Part shown: in pieces, positions 1 to 8,965 of the stretch
How the letters are laid out: every line of letters starts with the position of its first letter
How positions within the stretch are numbered: position 1 is the stretch's first letter
Assembly: GCA_965219495.1 (NCBI GenBank)
Contig: OZ244777.1
Span: forward strand, 1,612,001 to 1,676,000
DNA from: CAZPXZ01 sp965219495
Lineage (GTDB): Bacteria; Pseudomonadota; Alphaproteobacteria; Rhodobacterales; CAZPXZ01
DNA length: 64,000 bases
Reading direction: 5' to 3'
Notes under the pieces: model-generated
The model's input: only the letters and a program-made list of their open reading frames with translations
What the model was told of the DNA's origin: nothing
Database searches by the model: none
Program-made: the position numbers and the translations under genes

Positions 1-2
1 AT

Positions 3-92
3 TCCGTGGAGGAGACATTCTTCCTGTTCTCCAAGATGGAGAAGGAGTTCAACCCGGCCCCCATCGCGGAGGACCATGTCGCCCAGGCATGA
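3..92 (+). CDS. 3' end of an unidentified gene (partial)
   Basis: Only the last 29 codons lie in the window; the frame is open from the window edge to a TGA at 90-92 and ends in the residues EDHVAQA. No family is recognised. It is kept because the frame is open from the edge and has a plausible composition, but a stretch this short could be chance. Confidence 0.3.
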   Translation, partial: SVEETFFLFSKMEKEFNPAPIAEDHVAQA

Positions 93-793
93 TCCCGGCG
101 GTCGCGAAGACGTTCAGGCCATGCTTGCCCCGGGAGAGGTGCGACAGATGCAGGGACCGGGGCCGCATGGACCCCCCGAACACACCGGCTCGGGCTCTGC
201 GGGAAGAAGCGAGGAAGCGGCGTCACCATCGCGTTTGTCGGCATTTGTCCGGGCATCCGTTGGTCGCGCCGGAAGGGCGGTGTAGCCGTTTCGCCAGGCC
301 GTGGAATAGTTCAGCATCACCGGACGGGGCGTCTCGATGCGCCTGCCCGCGACCGGAAGGTTGGTGATCTGACGGCATACCGTCTTCGCCAGAAACCGCC
401 CGCAATTGCCCGGATCATGGGGAGAAGGTTACTCCCCCGGACCTGCGTCCCCCAGTGCCGCTCCTCCGCCCCGCCGTCGATCGGGGTCGTCCGGGGCCGC
501 TCGCACTCGCGAGCAGGTCCAGCGCCCGTTCCAGGGTCATCATGTCGTTGGCGGTCATCGTGGTTCTCCTCCGGTCGGGTGGACTCTGCAAGCCCAACCC
601 TAAACCGGTGCCGCGATGGCCTCCGCTGTGGATAAGCAGCCCGCCGCCGCCAGACTCTCGACGGTCGCTGCTGCGGGCTGCTTACCCACAGCTACCAGAG
701 GCAACCAGAGCTCCTACACCACGCTGTGGGACACGACCGCCGGGAGCTGGCGGGCCGTATGCCAGGCTATTCGCACGGTGTCGTGATCGAGGC
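93..793. other. Gene-poor stretch at left edge
   Basis: Several overlapping short frames exist on both strands, but none has a convincing start, ribosome site or recognisable domain. Leftward frames around 114-597 contain phrases that look protein-like but change frame repeatedly, so they may be eroded coding sequence. The only clear structure is the inverted repeat at 626-691. Confidence 0.5.
626..691. repeat. 19-bp inverted repeat containing a DnaA-box-like sequence
   Basis: The arms at 626-644 and 673-691 are reverse complements except for one base, with a 28-base loop. The left arm, read on the minus strand, contains TTATCCACA, the canonical DnaA box; the right arm has TTACCCACA. It lies about 100 bases beyond the stop of the leftward gene ending at 794, so it could be a transcription terminator stem without a U run, or a protein-binding palindrome. 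Confidence 0.6.
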
Positions 794-1507
794 TCAGTCT
801 GACAGCAGGCGTCTCAGTTGCTGCTTTTCCTCGTGGATGACCCGTTCCTGTTCGCTCTCGCCTCGTCCCTGGTTCAGGGAGAGCATGTGGCCGGCGCATT
901 GCGCACCAATTTCCAGCAGCGCCACGAGGTCGCCGCTTATCTGTTCGTCATTGTGAATCACGGCGCCGTACTCGTTAGACCATCCCATCCACGCGCTCCT
1001 CGCGGACATGTGGGTAGAATCGTTCCACCAATCCTTCTTGCCCTTCATCCAGCGCACGGTGTCTTCCATGATCTTGCACTTGTCGAGATCGCTCCACATC
1101 TTGGCCAGTCCGGGAGAATTCCGCTTGCTGGCCAAGGTCGTCCAGTCGCGTTCTGCGTCGCCGGGGCTTCTGGACAGGAAGCTCTCGGCGAAGTCTGCGT
1201 CTGCGACGAATTCGAGCCACATGCCCCTTGTGTAGCTCGCGAACATCGGTCGCTTGGTCAGTCCGAACAAGAGGCCGTCCCGGCGATTATCCAGGCTGCT
1301 TTCGAGCAGGGATGCTCCCAGACGGGCAGTCCGCAGCGAGATGTTGTACTGCAGCAGGGCGGCCATTCCCTTCCACCCGATGGTGTTGGTATATCGAGAG
1401 GGTGGCCCCTTTGCACGGTCGACCGCATCCTCCCAAGTCGACAGTCTTCCCTGAATCTGCCGTAGCACGTCGCGAAATGGAGGTGAATTCGCCATGATCT
1501 CCGTCAT
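794..1507 (-). CDS. Hypothetical protein, DUF6988/DUF5677-like helical protein
   Basis: A protein of 237 residues, or 233 if the ATG at 1495 is used; the second ATG has a GGAG just three bases upstream, so the start is uncertain. It is predicted to be soluble and mostly helical. The central part (about residues 35-75), with LFGLTKRPMFASYTRGMWL, resembles proteins where a bulky aromatic helix precedes a RGxWL motif (DUF6988-like, judged by eye). It lies 44 bases after the stop of the nuclease gene on the same strand, so the two were probably co-transcribed. Such proteins have no established biochemical role. The gene itself appears intact, but its operon is disrupted upstream. Confidence 0.65.
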   Translation of the reverse strand: MTEIMANSPPFRDVLRQIQGRLSTWEDAVDRAKGPPSRYTNTIGWKGMAALLQYNISLRTARLGASLLESSLDNRRDGLLFGLTKRPMFASYTRGMWLEFVADADFAESFLSRSPGDAERDWTTLASKRNSPGLAKMWSDLDKCKIMEDTVRWMKGKKDWWNDSTHMSARSAWMGWSNEYGAVIHNDEQISGDLVALLEIGAQCAGHMLSLNQGRGESEQERVIHEEKQQLRRLLSD

Positions 1508-1551
1508 CGCCACTGCTGGAGGGCTCGATACCTGACGGGGCGCAGGGAGAG

Positions 1552-2540
1552 CTATCCGCCGCCCTTGCCGGCGTGCGGATCCTCGTAGAGATCGAAGAGA
1601 AAGACGTGGACCGTCACCCGTCGCCCCTCGTCTTCTTCGCTCCGCATGAGGACGCGCCATTCCCCGGTCTCTTCGCACGGCAGATCGCGCACGAATAGAG
1701 CATGGCCCCGGATCGCATCGGGAATCGCCGGCAATATCTTCGAGAAATTCCTGTTTCGAGTATTGAAGACAATGACGGACGCCTTGCTGTCTCTCCATGT
1801 GAGGTAACGCAGCAGCTGGTCCAGCGCACCGGTCAGGCTCGCGGGACCGGTCCACAGTTTGCACTCGCCGACAAATGCGGCTCGGCTGTCGGTTTCGATA
1901 CAGATGTCGGTCTTTCCGTTTCCACGAAAGACCTCGCCCATTGCAGCGCCCTCGAAATGGCCGTTCAACTGGGCCAGGATGATGTTCCGCAACCCCTCCT
2001 CGTCATGTAAGGCGTATGTGCCGGGCGTTCTTTCGAATGTTCGTCCCTGGTGGCGAATGAAGTGAAGGATTCGCTCATAGGTTTCGTCGGTTATTCCAGG
2101 TTCCGGCGTGAGACCGGTTCTTGGCGGGACGGGCAGCGCCGACGGGCGGCGTACTTCGATCCGTACCGGCGCAATTGAGGGCGCGCCGTGCTTCGCGGCG
2201 AGAGGAATGTCCAGCAAGCCTGCGATACCTGCATGCTTGCCGAGGCGGTTTCGGCGGTCGGCGATGGTCTGATGTACTAGGGACTCCAGGCTCTCGTTGT
2301 AGGCTGCGATCTGGGTATGCGCGCGGTCGACATATTCCCTGATCAGGCCGAGCTCGCGGTCGTAGGTTTCCTTGAACTGCTCCGGCGCGGCATCGTGGGG
2401 CAGCGAGATTGAAATGCGAAGAGATCCCCGTTTCACTTCGGCGCGAGGAAACACGGTAGACCATGGATTGGTGCGGTAGCTGAATATCTAGTCCTCACCG
2501 GTGTATGGAACGTCTATGTCCACGCGCGTACCCGGAATAT
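1552..2540 (-). pseudogene. PD-(D/E)XK nuclease gene, 3' part, separated from its 5' part by an IS
   Basis: This is the larger fragment of a restriction-endonuclease-like protein. With the 5' part at 5189-5467 and one AATAT copy removed, the two pieces join in frame into 420 codons. Nuclease motifs are visible: Asp of GKTDICIE (reconstructed residue 303) and the ExK of GECKLW (317-319), with an upstream Glu in DEEGLRN. Besides the IS, there is an in-frame TAG at 2490-2488 (codon 109), so the gene would be dead even without the insertion. A shorter frame starting at ATG 2454 keeps all nuclease motifs (300 residues) and could in principle still be expressed. Confidence 0.8.
2536..2540. repeat. 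Target-site duplication, left copy (AATAT)
   Basis: The 5-bp AATAT directly abuts the left terminal repeat of the IS and matches 5189-5193 beyond the right end. Collapsing the two copies restores the nuclease reading frame. Confidence 0.85.
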
Positions 2541-2558
2541 CTGACTTCCTGACCCCAT
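2541..2558. repeat. Left terminal inverted repeat of the IS
   Basis: An 18-base terminus that is the inverted copy of 5171-5188 with one mismatch. It begins immediately after the AATAT target duplication. Confidence 0.85.
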
Positions 2559-2573
2559 ACCATTTGAGATGAG

Positions 2574-4832
2574 CTATTTCGCAGGTAGGGCGGGGTCGAC
2601 GCGTTCGAAAGGATTCTCGCTGTCGATGTCGGATGCCAGTTCGTACAGCATTGTGAGGTCGGTCCCGGGGAATACGGTTTTGGTTGCGTTGAGGGTTTCG
2701 AGGAGCGGCCGGAGATGACGGGAGTGCGCCTTGTTGGCGAGATGCAGGATGCGAATGGTGAGGGTTTTCCGCGGGTAGTCTGGCAAGATGGTCGCCTCGG
2801 TGGAGAACAGGGCGCGGAGGGCGGCGCGTGGGTTGCGTTTCTTTCCCTGGGCCTTGGCGATGCAGGGCATCATGGCGGTTTCGGCTCGATAGGCGATCAT
2901 GCGCAGGGTGTCGCAGAACCGGCGCATGGGTTGGGGCAGCGCGTCGAGGCGTTGCGTTTCATCCAGGCTTCCGGCGGCGACATGTTTGGGGATTGAGCGG
3001 CGTTTTCCGGCCAGTTCGCCGATCTCGCATTCGACCTCGGCGAGTTGCGCAAGCAGGGCGTCCGTTGTGGGCTGCTTGCCAGCCTTGAACAGCCGGTTGC
3101 GCAACACCGTCGCCTTGCCGCGCAGGCGGCCCAGGGCCTTGTCGAGGGCGCGGCGGACGGGATTGACCACCTGGGTGTCGTCGTCGACGGCGGCGAGCGC
3201 GTGTTCGGGCATTGCGTCGAGATCGAATTCGGTTCGCATGGTCTTGAACCAGTTCTCCTGGGACCAGCGCGAGAACATGGCGCCGGCGATTTCCGCCGTC
3301 GACATGCCGGGATGGGTGGTGATCACCGGCGCCTGATGGCCGCTCGCGGTCAGCCGCCGGATCTCGCGAACGTCGAGGCCGTTGGGGAGTGTGACGGTTC
3401 GCTCGGCGAGAAGAGCCGGGGCCTCGCGCATGCCGCCCGGCCCATGCAAGGGCACGGCGTGCCGGCTGAACTCGTCGGCCGGCCAGTCGGGCTGCTTGCG
3501 GCCCTTGCGCCAGGTGATGCAGGCGATGCCGCAGGAAGCGAGATGACGGAACAGCGCCGGGCTCCAGCCCTCCCGGTCGAACACCAGGGTCAACGCCGGC
3601 GCTGCAGGGTCGGCTTCGGCGGGCAGCACGCCCATTTCGTGCAGTTCCGGCAGAATCGTCTCGCGCAGGATCCGCACCATGCCGGGATCGACCTCTTGGT
3701 GCAGGCACAGGAAGGGCGCGCCGTCGAGGGCGTGGATCCAATAGCTGGTCGCCGCCGGCAAGCAGAGCTTTTGACGCGGAACAAAGTGCTTGGGAAGATG
3801 GCCCTTGCGCCCGGCATAGACCTTGACGTGGCCGTCCACGCACAAGCTTGCGGCCAGTTCCGGGTCGCGCGCCGCCCAATCCCGGGCCAGCGCCGCCTGC
3901 CACGCCCCAACCGCTTGCTCATCGGAACTGAACGCCTGCAGCTTGCGGCGCAACGTCTTGACTTCCGGGCAACGGTCGAGGCCGAGCAGCGCACCCCATT
4001 CCCCCGGCGCCTCGAAGCGCAGATGCTCAGGGGCGCGCAACCGGGCCAGAAACAGGAAGCACAGAAACAGCAGCATCGTCGCGGCGCCGTAGCACCCCTT
4101 GGGAAGACCGGGCGCCGCATGTCGAAACAAGCCGTTCTCCAGAAGCGCCGGCAACGCCGTCAGAACGCCGCCGCAGGCCACCGCGGAAGCCGCCTCGAAA
4201 CGGGGTTGAACCTCCGCCATCCCGCCCACACTCGCCGCAACCCGGCCCGCAACGTCGTGCGCCGCCATGCCCATCGGCGCCTCGGCATCGCGCCCGTTGC
4301 GGGCCTCCTTGTCCAACACTTCCGCCGCTTCGCCCGCCGCCAAAGCCGGCGTCCCGCCCGGCGACCATCCCGGGATCCGGCCTTCCTGGAAATGACGGTG
4401 CAGCGTCGACTGCGACAAGCCGAGAAGTTTCGCGATCCGCCGAATGCTCAACCCCTCGGACCGAAGCCGGCCGGCCTCCGCCGCGCACGACCCGTCAATC
4501 GCCGTCCGGCTGCGCGGCTTGCGCGGCTTGTGGAAACCGGCGTCCCCTTCTTCGCGAAGCCTGCGCACGGCGCGGGTGACCGTCGCCCGGCTGACGCCAA
4601 AGGCGGCGATGATTTCCTTGGCCGACGCCAGTCCGCCATCGACGAACTGGCCGATCATGCGGTTGCGCGCCCTGTGGTCCGCGTCGGCATGGCTGTAGAT
4701 CGGCTGCAGATAGACGAAATAGGCCGTGGCTCCGTCCCGGCTGATCATGGACAGGACGGAACTGATCGGAATGGCGTCTGCCGGACACATCGGCAAGGGT
4801 GAAAAGGTCATGGCGCCCCCCGAGTATGGCAT
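2574..4832 (-). CDS. Large HTH plus DDE transposase
   Basis: About 750 residues. The N-terminal 150 residues contain two helix-turn-helix-like regions (AAFGVSRATVTRAVRRLREEG, then IAKLLGLSQSTLHRHF), a layout of DNA-end-binding resolvase-type helices. The catalytic part has candidate acidic residues in CVDGHVKVYAGR, in LVFDREGWS and in WSQENWF, consistent with a DDE nuclease that cuts and joins the IS ends. The IS family was not identified. ATG codons at 4832 and 4811 are both possible starts; the latter is preceded by a GGGGGGCG stretch. The frame has no internal stops and looks functional. It is the only gene of the 2541-5188 element. Confidence 0.85.
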   Translation of the reverse strand: MPYSGGAMTFSPLPMCPADAIPISSVLSMISRDGATAYFVYLQPIYSHADADHRARNRMIGQFVDGGLASAKEIIAAFGVSRATVTRAVRRLREEGDAGFHKPRKPRSRTAIDGSCAAEAGRLRSEGLSIRRIAKLLGLSQSTLHRHFQEGRIPGWSPGGTPALAAGEAAEVLDKEARNGRDAEAPMGMAAHDVAGRVAASVGGMAEVQPRFEAASAVACGGVLTALPALLENGLFRHAAPGLPKGCYGAATMLLFLCFLFLARLRAPEHLRFEAPGEWGALLGLDRCPEVKTLRRKLQAFSSDEQAVGAWQAALARDWAARDPELAASLCVDGHVKVYAGRKGHLPKHFVPRQKLCLPAATSYWIHALDGAPFLCLHQEVDPGMVRILRETILPELHEMGVLPAEADPAAPALTLVFDREGWSPALFRHLASCGIACITWRKGRKQPDWPADEFSRHAVPLHGPGGMREAPALLAERTVTLPNGLDVREIRRLTASGHQAPVITTHPGMSTAEIAGAMFSRWSQENWFKTMRTEFDLDAMPEHALAAVDDDTQVVNPVRRALDKALGRLRGKATVLRNRLFKAGKQPTTDALLAQLAEVECEIGELAGKRRSIPKHVAAGSLDETQRLDALPQPMRRFCDTLRMIAYRAETAMMPCIAKAQGKKRNPRAALRALFSTEATILPDYPRKTLTIRILHLANKAHSRHLRPLLETLNATKTVFPGTDLTMLYELASDIDSENPFERVDPALPAK

Positions 4833-4952
4833 CAATATATATAGGGCGACCCCGGGGGAATGTCAAGGCCTTTGCCGGGGAAAAAACCTTCCGCAGCAAG
4901 GAAATGGCGTCCATCAGGACACCCGAATTAGCTCATGAGATCAGCAAGTCTG

Positions 4953-5188
4953 AAAATACGTTGTGGTTCCATCCCGGCTGATCATGGACACGGTGGAACG
5001 GATCGCAATGGCGTCTGCTGGACACATCGGCAAGGGTGAAATGGTCAAGGCGGCCCCCGCGACAGCATCACGGCATATAGGGCGATCCGCATGGCATGTC
5101 ATGGCCTTTGCCACGGGAAAATCCTTCTGCGACAAAGAAATGGCGTCCATCAGGAAGCTCGGATCATCGCATGAGGTCAGGAAGTCAG
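4953..5188 (-). repeat. Duplicated, diverged right end of the IS
   Basis: This segment repeats 4716-4952 with an offset of about 236 bases and roughly 75-80% identity by eye. It includes the first codons of the transposase: SPLPMCPADAI occurs here and in the intact gene, and then the frame ends (TTTYFQTC, stop). It thus represents the 5' end of a second, related transposase gene whose remainder is missing. The outer terminal inverted repeat is 5171-5188. Confidence 0.8.
5171..5188. repeat. Right terminal inverted repeat of the IS
   Basis: This is the inverted partner of 2541-2558, immediately followed by AATAT. A more diverged version lies at 4935-4952, at the end of the inner copy. Confidence 0.85.
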
Positions 5189-5193
5189 AATAT
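5189..5193. repeat. Target-site duplication, right copy (AATAT)
   Basis: This is the direct repeat of 2536-2540, touching the outer right end of the IS. Confidence 0.85.
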
Positions 5194-5467
5194 AGATGGG
5201 GCCACGGCGGCCCGAACTAAAGAACCTCATCGGGTCGCCCGAGACATCGACCTGCGTCTCGGCCTTGCTCATGGTCGTGGCATCCATCTGGAGCATGATC
5301 GGTTCCACGACCAGCTTTGGAATTGCGTGCTCAACAACCTCTTGGTCGCTGGAGATCAGAAACTGACTCTCGGGTATGGCATCCACCTTGGCGGTGACCT
5401 GGAGTTGCCGTTCGCGCAATTGATTATCCAGGTCGAGTTCGGTGAACAGGTAATCTCGGGTTCCCAT
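5189..5467 (-). pseudogene. PD-(D/E)XK nuclease gene, 5' part
   Basis: The first 93 codons of the nuclease gene interrupted by the IS; the frame continues at 2535. The protein begins MGTRDYLFTELDLDNQL, and later has ETQVDVSGDP followed by a GPIYIPGTRVD segment that spans the insertion point. This N-terminal pattern (a beta-rich PGTRV...PYTGED...PRAEV region) recalls a family of hypothetical proteins with a C-terminal nuclease-like domain; that recognition is from memory of the pattern. No good ribosome site is seen before the ATG at 5467, and the remains of another IS begin about 50 bases upstream, so the promoter may also be lost. Confidence 0.75.
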
Positions 5468-5515
5468 GGCGCAACCATGTCATGGAGGTGGTTCTTCGGC
5501 CGCGCGACCTGCCAA

Positions 5516-7638
5516 TTAGTCAGAGTTTACTGGACCAATGATACTGTAGAGGTTGTTCTTGTCGCCAATCTTGACAGCCCTTTCCATGGCCTGTGCGACG
5601 GCGGCAAGCCGCGCGTAGCCTTCCCAGATGACTTGATGGCCGGGTGGCGCGTCACTCTTTCGGTTGAGATAGCCTCCCAGCCTCGCGATCAGCAGGATGG
5701 CGCCCCCGAGCGACATCGGCGGAGCCGCCGCACCGTCCCCGGGTGGAGGTTCGATCCGGCGTTCGATGGCGAAATCGCGCAGGATGGCGATCTCGATCTT
5801 CGAGAACATGGTTTCGGCGAGGAGTTCCGGGGTTGCGCGGCCCATCAGCGTCAGGGTAGCCAGTCGCCAGGCGATCACCGCATTGATGGTCACCGCGCGC
5901 TTGATGCGTTCGACCGTCGTATGGGCAATCTTCTCGACGTCGCAACCGGATTTCAGGATCCTGTGATAATCCTCGATGCGCCAGCGCAGACCATACAGCT
6001 CAAGGATCTCCTGGGCCTGGTCGTTGCTCGCGACCGGCAGGGTCGTGATCAGGAGCCATTCCAGCCTCTCGGCTCCTTTCAGCGGCGCCTCCTCCTCGCA
6101 GACATGGACCAGCGAGAGCCGGACCGGGTCGGGTCCCAGGCGCTTCCGTTGCGCTTTCGGCGCCGGCAGCGCAATCTCCCGCCAGTGCAGCGCCACCCGC
6201 GCCATCCGGGCCTCGCGGCCAGCGAAGGCCTTCTGAGCGCGGGCCGCCCTGCGTGCAGAGGCGCGATCGACCTTGATGTCGAGATGGGTCCGTGGCGGCG
6301 CCGCGCGGATCGTATCGAACAGCTTGCCGCCATCCGCGAGAACCCGGTTGTGCTTCGCACGCACGATCAGCGCGGCGCCGCCCTCGTCGCGATGGGCGCA
6401 AAACAGATCCGCGATGTCGCTCTCGCGATCCATCACCGCGATCACCCGCGTCTCCGGGAGTTCCGCCGCCAGCGCACCGATATCACGCCAACCCCGCAGC
6501 CAGCGCTGCGTCTTCTTCTCTTCAATCGGCTTGTTCTTGTCCGACTTCCCGTCCGGCGCATCGAACTCGATGCGCGGAATGCCGAGCGGAATGCCGTCCT
6601 CGTTCACCACCAACGTCGTGTGCATATGCAATCCCAGTGTCCCCGAAGATCCCTTGTTCTTCGAGATGACGCCAAGACCCGCACAAGCCTGATGGGTCGC
6701 AAAGTTGAGGTCACTGCCGTCCATGATGCATGCGGCCGCACCGGCGGTCTCGAAGCCGGTGTCAGGCCCCGCCCGGCAACCCCCAGTTGCGCCCGCCAGT
6801 CCCGGGCCAGCGGGATCACGTAAACCGACTTCACCGGAACCTTGGCGCCCTTCGCCGCGCGCCGGCCGCGACCGGCCGTCTCGCCCACATAGACCCAATT
6901 CGCCGCCCGCAGGCTGGCGCCGTCATAGCCCGGCCCGACAAAGGTTTCGGCCAGCAGCGGCACAATGCCATAGCGCGCCTCGAAGTCACCGACCATCGCT
7001 TGCAAACACAGGCTCAGCACCTTCGAGGCCAGGTTCCGGCACTGCCCGTGCGGGCGCACAAGAAACCGTGTCAGCCCGACCACCCGGTGAAGCCGCTGCT
7101 CACGCTCATCGGCATTCCAGCCAATCCAGCGGTCGCGTGGCTGCAGCACCAGGGCCGAGGCCGCGAACAGACAGCCGCCAAGCCAGCCGTGATCCGAGCC
7201 GATCAGATAACCAAGCTGACGTCCGAAAGGCAACACCGCGCCTTGCGGATGTTCCCGCTCCATCAGCTCATTGAAAATCCGGCGATGGCCGGGGTCTTCA
7301 ACCCGAACCACGGCAAGCCCTTCGATCCGGTCGACCCGGTCGGGAACCCCGACTGCCGGTGGAACCGGCTGGCCAAGTCGTTGCGGCCGGTGCCGCGCAC
7401 CCGCCGCAGCACCCGCAGGCGGCAGCACAAGGACGCCGCGGCGTTCAAGCTCCCGCAAGGCGGCCAGACATCCCGCAACCTGCGGTCGACCACGGCAATC
7501 GCAAAAGTCGAAGATCGTGCAAACCTTGCGTGCGAAAGCCAGACGACCGGGCGCTGCCTCCGATGCCGGTAGGGCCGCGAGTTTCTCCCGTCCTTCATCC
7601 GAGAACAGGGTGCGGCGAATCAGATTTTGTGTGTTCAT
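5516..7638 (-). pseudogene. Degenerate IS4-type transposase with N-terminal DruA-like (DUF4338) domain
   Basis: The upstream frame (7638 down to about 6750) encodes a DUF4338-type domain, with EREHPQGAVLPFGRQLGYLI, SDHGWLGGCLFAAS and RWIGW motifs. The downstream frame (about 6750 to 5516) encodes an IS4/Tn5-type DDE domain with MDGSDLNF (first Asp), MDRESDIADLF (second Asp) and YGLRWRIEDYHRILK (the YREK signature). The frames do not join: roughly 100 residues found between the two domains in the intact relative at 18323-20683 are missing and the frame shifts. It is therefore a dead transposase. The element ends were not found. It lies between the truncated ATPase gene and the nuclease gene and probably removed the ATPase C-terminus. 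Confidence 0.8.
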
Positions 7639-7689
7639 ACCTCCCGGATAACAGGTTCCGATTCAATTGTTCAGTGAAATTTACCCAAT

Positions 7690-8288
7690 GGGTAGGCCGC
7701 CGCGCAGCGCGATTCCAGAAGTACGCATTCATCGCATTCAAGTGAGAACGCAGGCTCGGCGTGCCCGCCAGCACCAGCAAGAAGGGGAACTCTCTTCCCA
7801 CCTGCTGACCCGCGTTCAACAATGCGCAGCCAATTCCTTCCTCCAGCGTATGCGCTTCGTCGAGCAGCAATATTAGCGGCCTCCTTCGCGCGCGCGGCAA
7901 GCGCTTCATGTAGGGGCGGCGGATCGCCTTGACCTGGGCGCCAAATGATCCCGTGAAGAGTGATTTCTCCGGGCGCAAACTTGCGTATCCACGACGCCGG
8001 CAACAATTGTTCGACGAATTTTGAGATCGACGGAATTTCCGAGGGAGTGAGGCGGACTACGTCGATACCAGGGAACAACGCGGCTTCCTGCTGCAGCCAG
8101 ACCAGCAACGCCGTCTTTCCGTTTCCGCGCGGTCCGTGAAACACAATTTCGCGCGGCGGCGCCAATCCGTTGCGCAGGTCGTACAATATGTCACGGCAGA
8201 GCGCCTGCTCGGATTCCCGGCCTGCCAAGTAAGGTGGCAATCCTCCAGGACCGGGTCGAAAGGGTCCCTGCCTACTCCGCTTATTCAT
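7690..8288 (-). pseudogene. AAA ATPase, frameshifted and truncated
   Basis: The gene starts at ATG 8288 and encodes an ORC/AAA-type ATPase with the Walker A motif HGPRGNGKTALL. After the phrase LHEALAARA the frame shifts (near 7950) to one encoding the Walker B motif LILLLDEAHTLEEG and the sensor-like LVLAGTPSLRSHL. Homology ends at NAMNAYFWNRA near 7700, next to the dead IS4-type transposase, so about half of a typical 400-residue protein is missing. It points leftward like the nuclease and DUF6988-like genes downstream. An ATPase in front of a nuclease would fit a nucleic-acid surveillance or defence role; that is inference. Confidence 0.7.
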
Positions 8289-8965
8289 CGCATATAGAAG
8301 TTTATGACGGCATCACCCTTCCGCAAACTGCACCATCCTCCTTGTTTGGCGCCGACATTCCATCGCTCCTTCGAAAAGAAGCAACACACCACTCAGAAAT
8401 CGTCAACACTCCGAAGGACTGGTTCGCAGCGAGTGCTACAATCTTTGTTTACAAGGCACTTGTCTCCCAAGACGTATCCAACCGAAACCTCCCCCTGTTC
8501 TGGCCAGGACCCTCAAACCTTCCGACCAACGCGGAATTCCTTGCCGCGCCCTTCTGCCCCGGCCACAGCACCGGGCACCTGCCTCTCTCTCATTGAAAGA
8601 GACAAGCACACAGAGTGTTTGGGCGAGACCAGGAAACCGGAGCATTCCCTCATTGCTCGCCGACCCAGCTGCTCCGCTGCTTGATCCACATTTAGATCTC
8701 CGCCCGCTCTTGTTCGAACGCGACAAACACTTCGACCGAATTCCCGGATATTCATGCACCCGAAATTCGAAAGGTCACCGCTCGGATACATACGTTATTG
8801 ATGCGAACTGCGAAATATTATACAGTATCTTTCCTCGTCCCTTTTGCTCCAACGTTTATCACTTGCAATCACTGAAATGAGTTACGTATCCAATCTCTGC
8901 ATTGCAACATCGTTGATTGCGACATTTTTCAACTCACCAAATGTTTGATTTATTAAGGAATGAAT
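8289..8965. other. AT-richer intergenic stretch upstream of the dehydratase gene
   Basis: No supported gene. Short frames on both strands lack ribosome sites and domains. The base composition drops clearly in GC from about 8300. The stretch presumably carries promoters for the leftward ATPase gene and the rightward dehydratase gene. Confidence 0.5.

Larger units (their letters stand above)
2541..5188 (-). mobile_element. 2.65-kb insertion sequence with terminal inverted repeats and 5-bp target duplication
   Basis: The element starts CTGACTTCCTGACC at 2541 and ends with the inverted copy at 5171-5188; 17 of 18 bases match. AATAT flanks it on both sides. It carries one leftward transposase gene and sits inside a nuclease gene. 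Its right (transposase-upstream) end exists twice: an inner copy ending near 4952 and an outer copy ending at 5188, offset by about 236 bases. The left terminus matches the outer copy better than the inner one (the inner repeat at 4935-4952 has several mismatches). This suggests recombination between two related elements or an insertion next to an older end. Confidence 0.85.

Noticed and set aside
114..597. Leftward frames at the left edge with some protein-like phrases
   Set aside because: They have repeated frame changes, no recognisable family and no start signal, so they are only mentioned as possible erosion.
3045..4802. A long open frame opposite the IS transposase
   Set aside because: It is a mirror of the transposase codon bias in GC-rich DNA; the opposite strand has the DDE and helix-turn-helix motifs.
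5440..7720. Terminal repeats for the dead DruA-IS4 element
   Set aside because: Flanks resemble each other only weakly, so no boundary is given.
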